Of a DNA stretch of 64,000 bases, positions 31,811 through 41,425 are shown piece after piece. This stretch comes from G963704535 sp963704535. GTDB taxonomy: Bacteria > Chloroflexota > Chloroflexia > Chloroflexales > Roseiflexaceae. Numbering within the stretch: position 1 is the stretch's first letter; each line of letters starts with the position of its first letter. The stretch is taken from contig OY969916.1 in the NCBI GenBank assembly GCA_963704535.1, positions 930,001-994,000 on the forward strand. The letters are read 5' to 3'. Below the pieces are notes generated by a model, which saw nothing but the letters and a program-made list of their open reading frames with translations, did no database searches and had not been told where the DNA came from. Made by a program: the position numbers and the translations under genes.

Positions 31811-34768
31811 ATGCACACCGCCTATCCACGCCCCCGCCTTTGGGCGCCCGCCCCAGGCCGACCGCTGCTGTTCAGCATGGCAATCGTGTTGGTAGTGACC
31901 TCTCTGCTGGCACAGCGCCCGCTGGAGCTGCCGAGGCCGGCTTCCTCTTCGCCCGACGAAAGCGGCTATGGCATCGCCGTGGATCAGAATGGCACAGCCC
32001 ACATCACCGGGATCGCTACCTCCCAGGACTTCCCGCTGAAAAACCCGATCGACGGCCAGCTCGGCGGCCCACTCGACGCGTTCGTGACAATAGTGTCCGA
32101 CAATATGACCTGGTACGTTGCCCCTAGCGGCAATGATGCCAACGACTGCCTCTCCTCGGTCACCGCCTGCCTGACGATCGGCGCGGCGATCAGCAAGGCT
32201 AGTGCTGGCGATACTATCAGCATCGCCGCCGGCACGTATGCCGAAACCGATATTGTCATTACCAAGGATCTGACCCTGGCCGGCGCAGGCGCGAATAAGA
32301 CCACTATCGATGGCACGGCGCCGAGCGACAGCCGCGTGATCGACGTGCGCTCAGGCACCGTGCGCGTTTCCGGTGTCACGATTTGGGGTGGCAACGCCAG
32401 CGCTGGCGGCGGTGTAGCAAACACGGGCATACTCACGCTCTATGAAGTCGTCGTCACTGGCAATATTGGCAAGGGTAACGGTGCAGGTGGGATCTTTAAC
32501 ACTGGAGGTGGAAAACTCACGCTACTCAGCAGCGCAGTCAGCAATAATGTCACGATCAGTGAGACAACAGCAATGACCGGCACGGTCGGTCGCAGCGGCG
32601 GCGGCATCTATAACGACGCCAATAGTACGATGACGATCGTCGGCAGTACGATCAGCGGCAACCGCTCCGGGAATGGCGCCGGGATCTTCAATGCCGAGGA
32701 CGGCACGATAACTATCAGCGGCACTACCATCCTCAACAACCAGGCCGAGTCATCTGGCGGCGGCATCTACAACGATGGCACCCTGACGATCAGGGCCAGC
32801 ACGATCGGCGGCAATATTGCCAGCAGGAGTAGTAACGCGCACGGCGGCGGTATCTTGAATATCGGCACGCTGACTCTCAAAGGTACGGTCGTTCGCGAGA
32901 ACACGGCCAGCGCGCCGACGGTTGGTGGCGGCGGTATCTTGAATATCGGCACGTTAACGATGGATAATAGTCAGGTCATTAGCAATACCATTACGGGATC
33001 GCTGGCGGATGGCGGCGGCATCTCGAATAACGGCACGCTGACTCTCAAGAACGACAGCCGGGTGAGCGACAATAGCGTTACCGGCGATCATACCAATTCC
33101 GTCCGGGGCGGCGGTATTAGCAACGAAACCGATAACTCCGTCCTCACACTGATCGATTCTACCGTCAGCAACAATACGGTGACGAACCTCGGCGCCCCGC
33201 CGGAGGGAACGCCCTATACCGGCGGGGGTGGAATCTCCAGCTTTGGATCACACGCCACGCTGGTGCTGACGCGCTCACACATTCTCGATAATAGCGTATC
33301 AGGTGTGAATCTCGTATGGGGCGGCGGTATTCTCGCCAATGGGACCGCGACACTCGATGAAAGCACGGTGCGCGGCAACCACGTGAATGCCGTTGAGGGC
33401 TACGCGGCTGGAATCTTCGTTTACAACGATGCCTCCGTCGATCTCTACAACAGTGCGGTGATCAGCAATACCATTTTAGGCAGCACACTAGCCGATGGCG
33501 GCGGAATCACTGCGCTAAATGGGCGCCTGAAACTGGTTGGGAGTACGGTGCGCGGCAATCGGGCGGAGGGTCCGAGGGGCCAGGGCGGTGGGATGAACAT
33601 CAATGTCGGATCGTTCACCCTGATTGATAGCCACATCGACGGCAACTACGCCACCAGCGGAGCCGGCGGGATTACCAACGGGGGTACATTATTCATCTCT
33701 GGCGGCACCATTGCGGGCAACAGCGCCGGTAGTAGCGGAGGGATGAGCAACCAGGGCACGGCAGTCCTGAGCGGCACCCAGGTGCTCAACAACAGCGCCG
33801 TATCACGAGTTGGGGGCATCCAAAACATTGGGACACTGACACTTATCGGCGCTTCTATCTCCGGCAACACGGCCGGCGCCACGGACGCGGGGATAAGCAA
33901 TCAGCCCGCTGGTATCCTGACGATCGTCAACAGCTTGATACTGGACAACAATGCGGGTGGCGGTGGCGGTGGCATCGTCAATTATGGAGATACCATAGCC
34001 GATGGGATCGTCAGCATCGACGGGAGCACAATCAGCGGCAACCATGCAAACAGCGGTGCGGCGATCGGCAACACCGGCAGGATGACGATCACGAACAGCA
34101 ACATTATCAGTAATAGGGCTGAACAAGAAGCGGGCATCTTCAATGGCCGGACCGGCGAGTTGACCATGCTGGCCTCGACGGTCAGCGGGAACGCCGCCGA
34201 CATCCGCAGCGGGGGCCTCTTCAACGCCGGCAAGGCATGGATCGGCAACAGCACGATCAGCGGTAACTCGGCGGGCCTGGACAGCGGCGGCATTCGCTAT
34301 GATGGCGTGATGACCAGCACACTCGTTATTACTAACACGACCATCACCGGCAATACGGCCGGCGAGGGCGGCGGGATCAATGTGACTGCCGGCCAGGTCA
34401 CGCTTCAGAGCACCCTCCTGGCCGGCAATCACGCCGCAAGTGGCCCTGACTGCATGGGCGCGCTCGGCTCCCAGGACTACAATCTGGTCGGCGACGCGGC
34501 CGGATGCGCCTTCGCCGCTATGGCAAACGATCAAATTGGCACCGTCACCATCAGCGACACGCTCGGCCCGCTGGCCGACAACGGCGGCCCCACGCCGACG
34601 CATGCGCTGCTGCCCGGCAGCCCGGCGATCGACAAGGTGCCGACCGACGCCTGCCCACCGACCGATCAGCGCGGCGTCGCCCGGCCCTACGGCCCATTCT
34701 GCGACATCGGCGCCTACGAGCTGAACGCGGCGCTCTCCAGCGGCCTGAGGCTGGCCGACGATATCTGA
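31811..34768 (+). CDS. Large exported right-handed beta-helix protein (choice-of-anchor Q type)
   Basis: About 985 residues. The ATG at 31811 has AAAGGAG six bases upstream and is followed by a signal segment (LLFSMAIVLVVTSLLAQ). Residues 45-95 match one SBBP beta-propeller blade (GYGIAVDQNGTAHITGIATSQDFP). Next comes a CSLREA-like start (WYVAPSGNDANDCLSS..CLTIGAAISKA), then more than 20 pectate-lyase-like coils of the form SGGGIYNDGTLTI..STI.GN. The C-terminus is a choice-of-anchor Q module (GSPAIDKVPTDACPPTDQRGVARPYGPFCDIGAYELN). It is probably a surface adhesin. The frame may in fact continue into the next gene by a one-base shift near 34765. Confidence 0.85.
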   Translation: MHTAYPRPRLWAPAPGRPLLFSMAIVLVVTSLLAQRPLELPRPASSSPDESGYGIAVDQNGTAHITGIATSQDFPLKNPIDGQLGGPLDAFVTIVSDNMTWYVAPSGNDANDCLSSVTACLTIGAAISKASAGDTISIAAGTYAETDIVITKDLTLAGAGANKTTIDGTAPSDSRVIDVRSGTVRVSGVTIWGGNASAGGGVANTGILTLYEVVVTGNIGKGNGAGGIFNTGGGKLTLLSSAVSNNVTISETTAMTGTVGRSGGGIYNDANSTMTIVGSTISGNRSGNGAGIFNAEDGTITISGTTILNNQAESSGGGIYNDGTLTIRASTIGGNIASRSSNAHGGGILNIGTLTLKGTVVRENTASAPTVGGGGILNIGTLTMDNSQVISNTITGSLADGGGISNNGTLTLKNDSRVSDNSVTGDHTNSVRGGGISNETDNSVLTLIDSTVSNNTVTNLGAPPEGTPYTGGGGISSFGSHATLVLTRSHILDNSVSGVNLVWGGGILANGTATLDESTVRGNHVNAVEGYAAGIFVYNDASVDLYNSAVISNTILGSTLADGGGITALNGRLKLVGSTVRGNRAEGPRGQGGGMNINVGSFTLIDSHIDGNYATSGAGGITNGGTLFISGGTIAGNSAGSSGGMSNQGTAVLSGTQVLNNSAVSRVGGIQNIGTLTLIGASISGNTAGATDAGISNQPAGILTIVNSLILDNNAGGGGGGIVNYGDTIADGIVSIDGSTISGNHANSGAAIGNTGRMTITNSNIISNRAEQEAGIFNGRTGELTMLASTVSGNAADIRSGGLFNAGKAWIGNSTISGNSAGLDSGGIRYDGVMTSTLVITNTTITGNTAGEGGGINVTAGQVTLQSTLLAGNHAASGPDCMGALGSQDYNLVGDAAGCAFAAMANDQIGTVTISDTLGPLADNGGPTPTHALLPGSPAIDKVPTDACPPTDQRGVARPYGPFCDIGAYELNAALSSGLRLADDI

Positions 34769-34790
34769 TAAGTTCGAGAATCCAGCCGGC

Positions 34791-37010
34791 GTGCCCGACT
34801 TCGAGCAGTTCTTCGAGGACTTCGATTTCGCGGCGACGACCCATCTCGTCACCGAGACCCACGTGCTGAGCGATATCAACGCTCTGAACGGCCTCAACCT
34901 GCCAATCGGCCTCTCCGAAATCGACATCCAGTCAGTTCTGCCGCTGGATCTGGCCAACGATCCCACCCAGAACGGCCAACTCGTTCCGAACCCATCCGCG
35001 TACCTCTACCTTCAGATCGTGCGGTCGATCTACGACGACGAAGAGTTGCGCTACTACGACGGCACAATCCGCAGTGGATTGTGCGCGGGTATGGTCAGCA
35101 CAGTGGCCGACTTCGCCAGCGGCGAAAGCCAGCGCAAGCCGGCTGAGTTTGGCGGCGACGGCCGCGTCGTCACCCTCCCGGACAGCCCGGCACTCCGTGA
35201 GCATATCCAGCTTTTCCAGGGACGCCAGCTCGGATCGCAGGTGCTCAACTACCTGGCGAACGAAGGTACACACGACGCCGTCGGCCTCTACGCTCATCTG
35301 GCCGCGCGGATCGGCTCGCCCGAATGGATTCGCAACCCCGAGATGATCGGCATCACCAAGGGCGCCGACTGCGCTGACTTCGAGGTGGGCCACGCATTGC
35401 TGCCCTACTACATCGATACCGTGAATGGCAAGGGGCGCATCTTCGTCTACGATCCGAACTACCCGCCGACACCGCTCGTCAGCAGAGCCGAAAATCACAT
35501 CATCGAGATCGACTTCACAGCAAACACCTGGACCTATAAACTCTCGGATAAGGCGATCTGGAGCGCGCAGACGATCTATAGCATGCCGTTGAACCTGTTC
35601 CGTCAGCAACCCATCCTGCCGGCGATGACCGACACCGACGTGGTCATGGTCAACGGCGGCCAGCGCGCCGCCTGGGGCGGCCAGCGCGCCGCCTGGGGCG
35701 GCCAGCGCGCCGCCTGGGGCGAAGTCGAAGATACGGGCACCCGCACTGGCTGCTACATCACGCCTGATGGCACGATCGTGTTCACACGTAGTATCACCGG
35801 CTCGCTGCGGGTGTTCCCGCTCACCGGGCCGCGCCTGCCAGGCCCCAACGGCGGCCCGCGCATGCCCGAAACGCTGTTCTTCCCTGCGGGTAACGATATG
35901 ACCTTTACCAGCGCGGGCGGGCAAGAGACCGACCTGATGCTCTTCGCGCACCAAACCACGATCGGTTTCCTAGCAACCGCCGACGACCAGACGATCGATA
36001 ACCTCGACATCGATAAGACCTTTCACACTGTCTCGATTCGTACCAACGAGACCAGTTCGGATAAACAGTTCAAGCTGTACCAGATGCACGAAACCAAAAC
36101 CGACGGCCCACAAGCATCTGACACGATCGCTATCGCCATTGAGGGCAATCTACGCGCCGGCCAGACGACCACGCTGTCGGTCTCGCAAAATCTGGAGAAC
36201 TTTACGATCGTCAACGACGGCGGCTCGGCCAAGCCATTCGAGATCGGGCTCTCCAGCATCGGCCCCAGCGCCGTCGTCACCGTAATCTACCCGGAGGTGC
36301 CAATCGGCGCAGGCGAGACCTGGGTGATCACACTCCCCGCTCCGGCGGACCTGGCCAACGCCACACTCACGGCCACGGTCCACCGCGCCGACGGCACCAT
36401 CGACACCGTCCCGATCCAGCCGGCGACCTTCCCATCGGCGTCAACGCGCGTGCGCGACCAGTTCGACCGCGCCAACGGCGAACTGGGGTCGGCATGGGCC
36501 GGCACGACTGATGAGGACAGCTACGCCCTCCGCGATCACCAGGTGCGCGTTCGCGATGGCGGAGCGCTCTATTGGAAGAACCGGCGCTTCGACCGGACGC
36601 AGGAAGCCTTTATCACCCTGCGGGGCGTGTCGCCGCGAGCTAGCGAGCAGGGCTTGCTGCTCAAGGTTCAGAGTAGAAATGGCTCGATCGACTGGAAGAG
36701 CGGCGCGATCAAAGTGCTCTACAATCCCCGAACACACGAAGTGCGCGTGGAGACGTACCAGCCCAACCGCAGATGGCGGGTCGTGAAGAGCTTTGCCGGC
36801 GTCACGTTCGCGAGCGGTGACCAGCTCGGCGCGCGCGCCCTGAGCGACGGCATGGTAGAGATCTACCGTAATGGCATGCAAATTGGCACCGCAGATACGC
36901 GGACAACCAACGGCGACTTCTTCGCCAGGCGCGGAGGGTGGATCGGAGTCTGGTACGCCGGCGCGAGATGGGCCACCTTCGACGATTTTGGCGGCGGGAC
37001 CGTGCGCTAG
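34791..37010 (+). CDS. Large protein with cysteine-protease-like and lectin-like domains
   Basis: About 739 residues from a GTG. In residues 95-230 the segments SGLCAGMVSTVADF, DFEVGHALLPYYID and FVYDPNYPP have the order Cys-His-Asp/Asn of a papain-like fold. At 35655-35717 three perfect 21-bp repeats encode GGQRAAW. Residues 330-560 are beta-rich. The C-terminal 185 residues resemble a concanavalin/LamG-like domain (FDRANGELGSAW ... WATFDDFGGG). It has no signal peptide and a weak ribosome binding site. The frame upstream of the GTG stays open (SDKFENPAG), so it may be the frameshifted C-terminal part of the beta-helix protein. Peptidase activity is inference. Confidence 0.6.
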   Translation: MPDFEQFFEDFDFAATTHLVTETHVLSDINALNGLNLPIGLSEIDIQSVLPLDLANDPTQNGQLVPNPSAYLYLQIVRSIYDDEELRYYDGTIRSGLCAGMVSTVADFASGESQRKPAEFGGDGRVVTLPDSPALREHIQLFQGRQLGSQVLNYLANEGTHDAVGLYAHLAARIGSPEWIRNPEMIGITKGADCADFEVGHALLPYYIDTVNGKGRIFVYDPNYPPTPLVSRAENHIIEIDFTANTWTYKLSDKAIWSAQTIYSMPLNLFRQQPILPAMTDTDVVMVNGGQRAAWGGQRAAWGGQRAAWGEVEDTGTRTGCYITPDGTIVFTRSITGSLRVFPLTGPRLPGPNGGPRMPETLFFPAGNDMTFTSAGGQETDLMLFAHQTTIGFLATADDQTIDNLDIDKTFHTVSIRTNETSSDKQFKLYQMHETKTDGPQASDTIAIAIEGNLRAGQTTTLSVSQNLENFTIVNDGGSAKPFEIGLSSIGPSAVVTVIYPEVPIGAGETWVITLPAPADLANATLTATVHRADGTIDTVPIQPATFPSASTRVRDQFDRANGELGSAWAGTTDEDSYALRDHQVRVRDGGALYWKNRRFDRTQEAFITLRGVSPRASEQGLLLKVQSRNGSIDWKSGAIKVLYNPRTHEVRVETYQPNRRWRVVKSFAGVTFASGDQLGARALSDGMVEIYRNGMQIGTADTRTTNGDFFARRGGWIGVWYAGARWATFDDFGGGTVR
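35655..35717 (+). repeat. Three perfect 21-bp coding repeats (GGQRAAW)
   Basis: GGCGGCCAGCGCGCCGCCTG(G) is repeated three times in tandem within the cysteine-protease-like gene. Confidence 0.9.
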
Positions 37011-37031
37011 GGACAGCAGGTTTCGGCATAA

Positions 37032-37082
37032 GCGTCTGCTTGAAAAGGGGGAGTTTGAGGGGGACGCCCCTCAAGAATAACC
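37032..37082. repeat. MITE-A, left half
   Basis: CGTCTGCTTGAAAAGGGGGA then GTTTGAGGGGGACGCCCCTCAAG. The right terminal repeat is missing. Confidence 0.75.
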
Positions 37083-37133
37083 CTACCCACATTTCATCTG
37101 CGGTTGTGCCCGCAGCGGGCATGGGAGTTTGAG

Positions 37134-37511
37134 ATGATTGACGTCAAATTCACGTTCGTCCCGGATGACGGTTCGCTCGACACGGCCCTGTGCCGGCAAC
37201 TGGTCGAAAAGATGTTCGAAGTCCAGGCTAAGGGAGTGCAGACAGTCTTGCTCGATCGGCTTCCCGAAGGTCACGCCGGCTACAGCAACCTGACGCTGCT
37301 GGTGGCGCGGCCCTCCGGCGGCGGCAGTGAGGAGAACCCGCTGCTCATTCGCGTAGGCCCGCGCGCGGCGATCGAGGCGGAGAAGCGCCGATACGACGCT
37401 TACGTCGAGCCGCTCGTCGGCGATGGCAAGGTCGCCCAACGCGGCCAGCTAGCAGTGGTCGAACTCGTTCGCCGCTATCGCGTACAAATACGTGCGCAGC
37501 CGCAACAATGA
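37134..37511 (+). CDS. APH-like kinase N-lobe domain (first part of a split kinase-STAND protein)
   Basis: A 125-residue frame. The pattern MIDVKFTFVPDDGSLDTALCRQLVEKMF .. GHAGYSNLTLLVARP .. NPLLIRVGPRAAIEAEKRRYDAYVEPLV looks like a kinase N-lobe. It has a glycine-containing loop, then a strand where Arg stands in the usual Lys position (LLIRVG), and the E-containing helix. I relate it to the 'ternary complex associated' domains reported with STAND NTPases. The next frame opens at 37453 with NSFAAIAYKYVRS, which fits as the direct continuation, so a one-base change near 37455-37470 would join the two. GGGAG precedes the ATG. Confidence 0.65.
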   Translation: MIDVKFTFVPDDGSLDTALCRQLVEKMFEVQAKGVQTVLLDRLPEGHAGYSNLTLLVARPSGGGSEENPLLIRVGPRAAIEAEKRRYDAYVEPLVGDGKVAQRGQLAVVELVRRYRVQIRAQPQQ

Positions 37512-40500
37512 GCCGCCGCTCTCGCTGCGAAACTTCCTGGCGGCCGAGGACGACCACATGACCAACCTGGACAGCGCGTGCCATGCCGTCACTACGCTTT
37601 TTCGCGATACGCTGGCCCAGGCGACGCAGCAGAACGGCTGGTTCGACAACGGGGAAGTGTTTTCCGACCAGCGGTCACTCTGGTTCTACAACACAATTCT
37701 CCCGCCGACGATCGTGCTGCACGACGCGCGCCTGGTCGACGAGCCGGACAGCGAGATCGCTCTGACCGATCTACTCAGCCTGGCTGACTTGCCGGCTTGC
37801 ACTCTGATAGCCGACAAGTTGGTCTATCTCTCGACGAGCGACACCTACCCCCAGCTCCGTGTAGTCGAACGGCCGCCAAAGGGCGCTCAGAGCAACCTGC
37901 GACTCTACCTCTACGAGCGACCCAGTCGACGGGAGGATGAGGAGTACGCGCTCGAAGAAGTACCCGAGAACGCCGCGGAGGAGCGTCGGCGGCCCCTACG
38001 CCCAATCGCGGCCCGCATCGACATAGCCGGCCAGGCTAGCATGCTCGAGAGCCTGCCCGACAAGCTCGACGGCAAGATCTTGCAGGGTCGAATCGTATCG
38101 ACGCGCTATGCTATGCTGGATCACATTCGCCAACAGTTCTTTGGCCACCAGCTTGCCCAGACGCCAGTCGGCAACATCATCTCCGGGAGCCGCGTCTACG
38201 CCAACCCGCTCCAGTGCTACTACAAACTGCTACACCAGCCGCGCCCGCTGGTCACCTCGATCGTACACGGCGACATGAACCTGGGCAATATCCTGCTCAG
38301 CCGGCTCGCCACTGGCGATACGCTCGCGTGGCTCATCGATTTCGATAAGACGATCAGCGGTGGTCATGCGGTCTTCGACGCGGTGAAGCTTGAGACGGAG
38401 TACAAGGCGCACATTCTGCCCCACCGGCTCGGGAGCGTCGAAGAGTTCATGCGCCTCGAGAACATACTGCACGAGGCGCTGATCAACCCAGACGCTGTAA
38501 CGGAACATCTGGGCGAGATCGGGCACGTACGCGATGCGTATCAGTTCATCGCCAACATCCGGCGCGCCGCGCTGCTGGATTTGCAGCGTCCCATTCCGCC
38601 GGAGGAGTACTACCTCGGGTTACTGGCGTATGGTCTCGCGATGCTGAAGTACGGCAACCTGTACCCCAGCCCCGAACACCGCAAGCGCTGGGTGCAATCG
38701 TTCGCGAAGGTCGAGCCGCTGGCAGTCGCGGCCTATCTGAGCGCCAGCTTCGCGGCAACCGCCCTCCCCGATCTCGACGGACTTGAGCTATCGAGCAAGG
38801 CCTACCCCCCGCCGCCCCGGCCCTCTAAGGCGCCGACTATGCTGCCACGCCTGATCGGCCGGGACGATGTTCTGGAAAAGGCGCTGCGGAAGCTTGGGTC
38901 GAGCCAGCCCGTCGTGCTGCTGCATGGCCCGGTCGGGAGCGGGCGCAAGGCAACCGCCCAGTACCTTGCGGCCGATCTCGAGCGGCAGGGCTATACGGTC
39001 TGGCGCTACCCGCCAATTGAAGAGGAGACCGTCGATAAGTTCATAGAGGCCTGCGCGGCATTCCTGGTACGCTGCCGCCAACGCTGGGCGCCGACAGAGG
39101 AGGCGATCGGCGCGGCCATGCCCGGCTGGGCCCGCGAAGAAGACCTGCACGTGGCCCTGGAGAGCATGCACGATGCCCTGGAGAGCATGCCCCGGCGCAT
39201 CGCCCTACTGGTGCGCCTCTCCACGGCGGGCGCCGAGCTGCGCTCGTTCCTGGTCAAGCTCGCGATGGGCGTGCAACGCACGGCGGTCATTCTGATCGCC
39301 GACACTCCGATCGAGAGTTTGCACCGGGGTATCACATTGGCGGTTTCACCACTGAACATCGAGCAGGTACGTGCCTACATCGATCTCAAGTACCTGCCTC
39401 TGAGCGAAGAGGCGATTCAGCGGCTCTATGCTGCCAGCCACGGCCTTCCAGCGATGCTCACGCTCCTGATCAACGCGGCGAAACAGCAACAGAATCTATC
39501 GCGTTCGTTCGAGCAAGTCGTGCTGGAGATCGAGCCAGATCGCGATCTCACGAGCTTCCTCAGGGGCAGCATCCAGAATCTGCATGAGTCGCTACGCTGC
39601 CTCCTTGAGCTTGATGGCCTACTACAGTGCCATACCCCGGAGGCTCTGGCGGACAAGGCCCGCGCCGACCGCCTGCACGAGTGGGTCATCGGGGTTGCCG
39701 GCTGGAGTACCAACGCCAAAGCGCTGCTGAAAGAATACCATCGGCTCCGCGATGATCACTACCATGGTCTGCAAACGTCGCTCCAAGCTATCGCGTACGA
39801 GCAGATCCTCCCCGCCGACAAGCGCCAGCTCTGCGAGTGGCTCGCCACATTCTACGCGCGTCTGGATTTGCCCGAGGAGATCTACCGCGCGGCCCACTAT
39901 CAGAGAGAGTGCGGGGATTGGGAGCAGGTGGCCCGATCCTTGCTGCTCCTCGCCACCCTGCCCGAATACGTGTTCACCGGACGCTGCCACCAAATCTACA
40001 CCTGGACGCAACAGGTGCTCGCGCAACCCAATATAGCTGACCGACGACGATTGCTGGAGTTGGCCGGCGACTGTGCCGCATACCTCGGCCAGTACGATAA
40101 CGCAATCGATTATTACACCGATATCAAGGATGTGCTGCCGCACACCGACGCAGCCTACCCGCACTTGCTCGCACGCATGCTGCGCGCGAGCGAAGCCGGC
40201 GGCGACGCCGCTCGTGCGCGGAACATCTGCGAGGAATTGCTCGGGCGCAAGGATATCCCCAGGCCACTGCGCGCCTTCGGCAACTCTTATAAGAGCGTGG
40301 CGCAGATGTTCGAGGAAACCGAGGAAGCGGTGGCGGTGCTCGAAGAGGCGATCGCGCTGATGGGCACACCCAGCCCCAGTTGGGGGCGAGAGGAGAAAGA
40401 GATCTGGGTGCGTCTCCACGATGCGCTCGCGATCGCGGAGGCCGAGTGCGACAGGACCGATCGGGCGATCGAACTGCTGAAGCAGGTCTACGACATGGCG

Positions 40501-40953
40501 TCGCACATGCCGTCGCTCCAGGCGCGGATCGACAACGACCTGGCATGCGTACACTACTACTACCGCGGGCAGCCAGACGACATCGACACGGCGCGCCGCC
40601 GGTTCCGGCAGGCGCTCGGCAGGCGCGAAGCGATCCAGGACCATGTCGGAATCATGCGCACCGCACAGAACCTCGCCAATCTACATGCCGCCCTTGCCAC
40701 TGGAGCAGACGATTGGCAGGCGGCTGAAGAGGATTTCACAAAAGCCGAGGACGCGGCGGGCAAGGTCCGGTCCAGCGACCGCGCCTTGATCATCGCAAAC
40801 CATATGGACGCGCTGATCCACCGGGGGGACTTCAAATCGGCTCGAAGGGCTTTCGCGCGGGCCATGAAGATCTGTGTTAAACACAACCGGACCCTGGTAC
40901 TGCTGCGGCTGAATTCGAGCCAAGCTTGGCTTGTGGATGGATCGCAGGATTGA
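37492..40953 (+). CDS. APH-like kinase C-lobe fused to STAND NTPase and TPR repeats
   Basis: About 1,153 residues. The kinase C-lobe (about 1-430) has the catalytic loop VHGDMNLGNILL (about 258) and the metal site WLIDFDKT (about 282). A STAND/AAA NTPase follows (about 455-690), with the lead-in RLIGRDDVLEKAL, Walker A GPVGSGRK (about 481), a weak Walker B in RIALLVRLS and an arginine-rich segment. From about 760 it is helical with TPR-like pairs (AAYLGQYDNAIDYYTDI, EECDRTDRAIELLKQVYD). The frame has no clean start of its own, and the last TPRs are in the next frame. A cytosolic sensor or conflict protein is inferred. Confidence 0.75.
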   Translation: MRSRNNEPPLSLRNFLAAEDDHMTNLDSACHAVTTLFRDTLAQATQQNGWFDNGEVFSDQRSLWFYNTILPPTIVLHDARLVDEPDSEIALTDLLSLADLPACTLIADKLVYLSTSDTYPQLRVVERPPKGAQSNLRLYLYERPSRREDEEYALEEVPENAAEERRRPLRPIAARIDIAGQASMLESLPDKLDGKILQGRIVSTRYAMLDHIRQQFFGHQLAQTPVGNIISGSRVYANPLQCYYKLLHQPRPLVTSIVHGDMNLGNILLSRLATGDTLAWLIDFDKTISGGHAVFDAVKLETEYKAHILPHRLGSVEEFMRLENILHEALINPDAVTEHLGEIGHVRDAYQFIANIRRAALLDLQRPIPPEEYYLGLLAYGLAMLKYGNLYPSPEHRKRWVQSFAKVEPLAVAAYLSASFAATALPDLDGLELSSKAYPPPPRPSKAPTMLPRLIGRDDVLEKALRKLGSSQPVVLLHGPVGSGRKATAQYLAADLERQGYTVWRYPPIEEETVDKFIEACAAFLVRCRQRWAPTEEAIGAAMPGWAREEDLHVALESMHDALESMPRRIALLVRLSTAGAELRSFLVKLAMGVQRTAVILIADTPIESLHRGITLAVSPLNIEQVRAYIDLKYLPLSEEAIQRLYAASHGLPAMLTLLINAAKQQQNLSRSFEQVVLEIEPDRDLTSFLRGSIQNLHESLRCLLELDGLLQCHTPEALADKARADRLHEWVIGVAGWSTNAKALLKEYHRLRDDHYHGLQTSLQAIAYEQILPADKRQLCEWLATFYARLDLPEEIYRAAHYQRECGDWEQVARSLLLLATLPEYVFTGRCHQIYTWTQQVLAQPNIADRRRLLELAGDCAAYLGQYDNAIDYYTDIKDVLPHTDAAYPHLLARMLRASEAGGDAARARNICEELLGRKDIPRPLRAFGNSYKSVAQMFEETEEAVAVLEEAIALMGTPSPSWGREEKEIWVRLHDALAIAEAECDRTDRAIELLKQVYDMASHMPSLQARIDNDLACVHYYYRGQPDDIDTARRRFRQALGRREAIQDHVGIMRTAQNLANLHAALATGADDWQAAEEDFTKAEDAAGKVRSSDRALIIANHMDALIHRGDFKSARRAFARAMKICVKHNRTLVLLRLNSSQAWLVDGSQD

Positions 40954-41425
40954 TTGCAAGCGATATCTCGAACAGGCGCTGTCGTTGATCGCCGATACGC
41001 ATCCGCCGATCAATAAGATCGAGTGGGCTCAGATCGCGCTGGAGTGCCACATCCGTCTCGGTGGGGAGCCGAGTGCGACGGCGGCCGAGTGGTTGAACGT
41101 TATTAAGCAGCCCGCCGGCGACCAACCCGACACGGCCGAGTGGCACCTGGCCCAGGGTCTACTGGCGTACGTACAGGGCACGCACCCTGACGCGCGCAAG
41201 CACTTCAACGAAAGTTACCGTATCTGGACTACGTTGGGCTACATCTACCGCGCAGAGGCTACTCAGCTCTGGCGGGCCACTTGCGCGGCGCGGGCAGGCG
41301 ATCGAGAAGAGGCACACGCGATTCTGTTGCAGGCTGAAAAAGCACTCCTGCCATTTGGCAAGACTCCCGTGTATCGGCGACTCCAGCGTCTTCGCGAGCA
41401 GATTGATTCAGGAGACTTGACATGA
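40931..41425 (+). CDS. C-terminal TPR part of the kinase-STAND protein
   Basis: A 164-residue frame that overlaps the preceding one by 23 bp. It contains TPR-like helices (RYLEQALSLIADTHPPI, WHLAQGLLAYVQGTHPDARKHFNES, REEAHAILLQAEKAL). The join AWLV/MDRRIDCKRYLEQAL would be continuous if one G were removed near 40934, so it is most likely the 3' part of the same gene. Otherwise it is a separate protein from a TTG or the ATG at 40937. It overlaps the next start by ATGA. Confidence 0.65.
   Translation: MWMDRRIDCKRYLEQALSLIADTHPPINKIEWAQIALECHIRLGGEPSATAAEWLNVIKQPAGDQPDTAEWHLAQGLLAYVQGTHPDARKHFNESYRIWTTLGYIYRAEATQLWRATCAARAGDREEAHAILLQAEKALLPFGKTPVYRRLQRLREQIDSGDLT

Noticed and set aside
33803..34966. 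387-residue open frame on the minus strand
   Set aside because: Antisense of the beta-helix gene; it arises from that gene's repetitive codons.
39622..40644. 340-residue open frame on the minus strand
   Set aside because: Antisense of the kinase-STAND-TPR gene.
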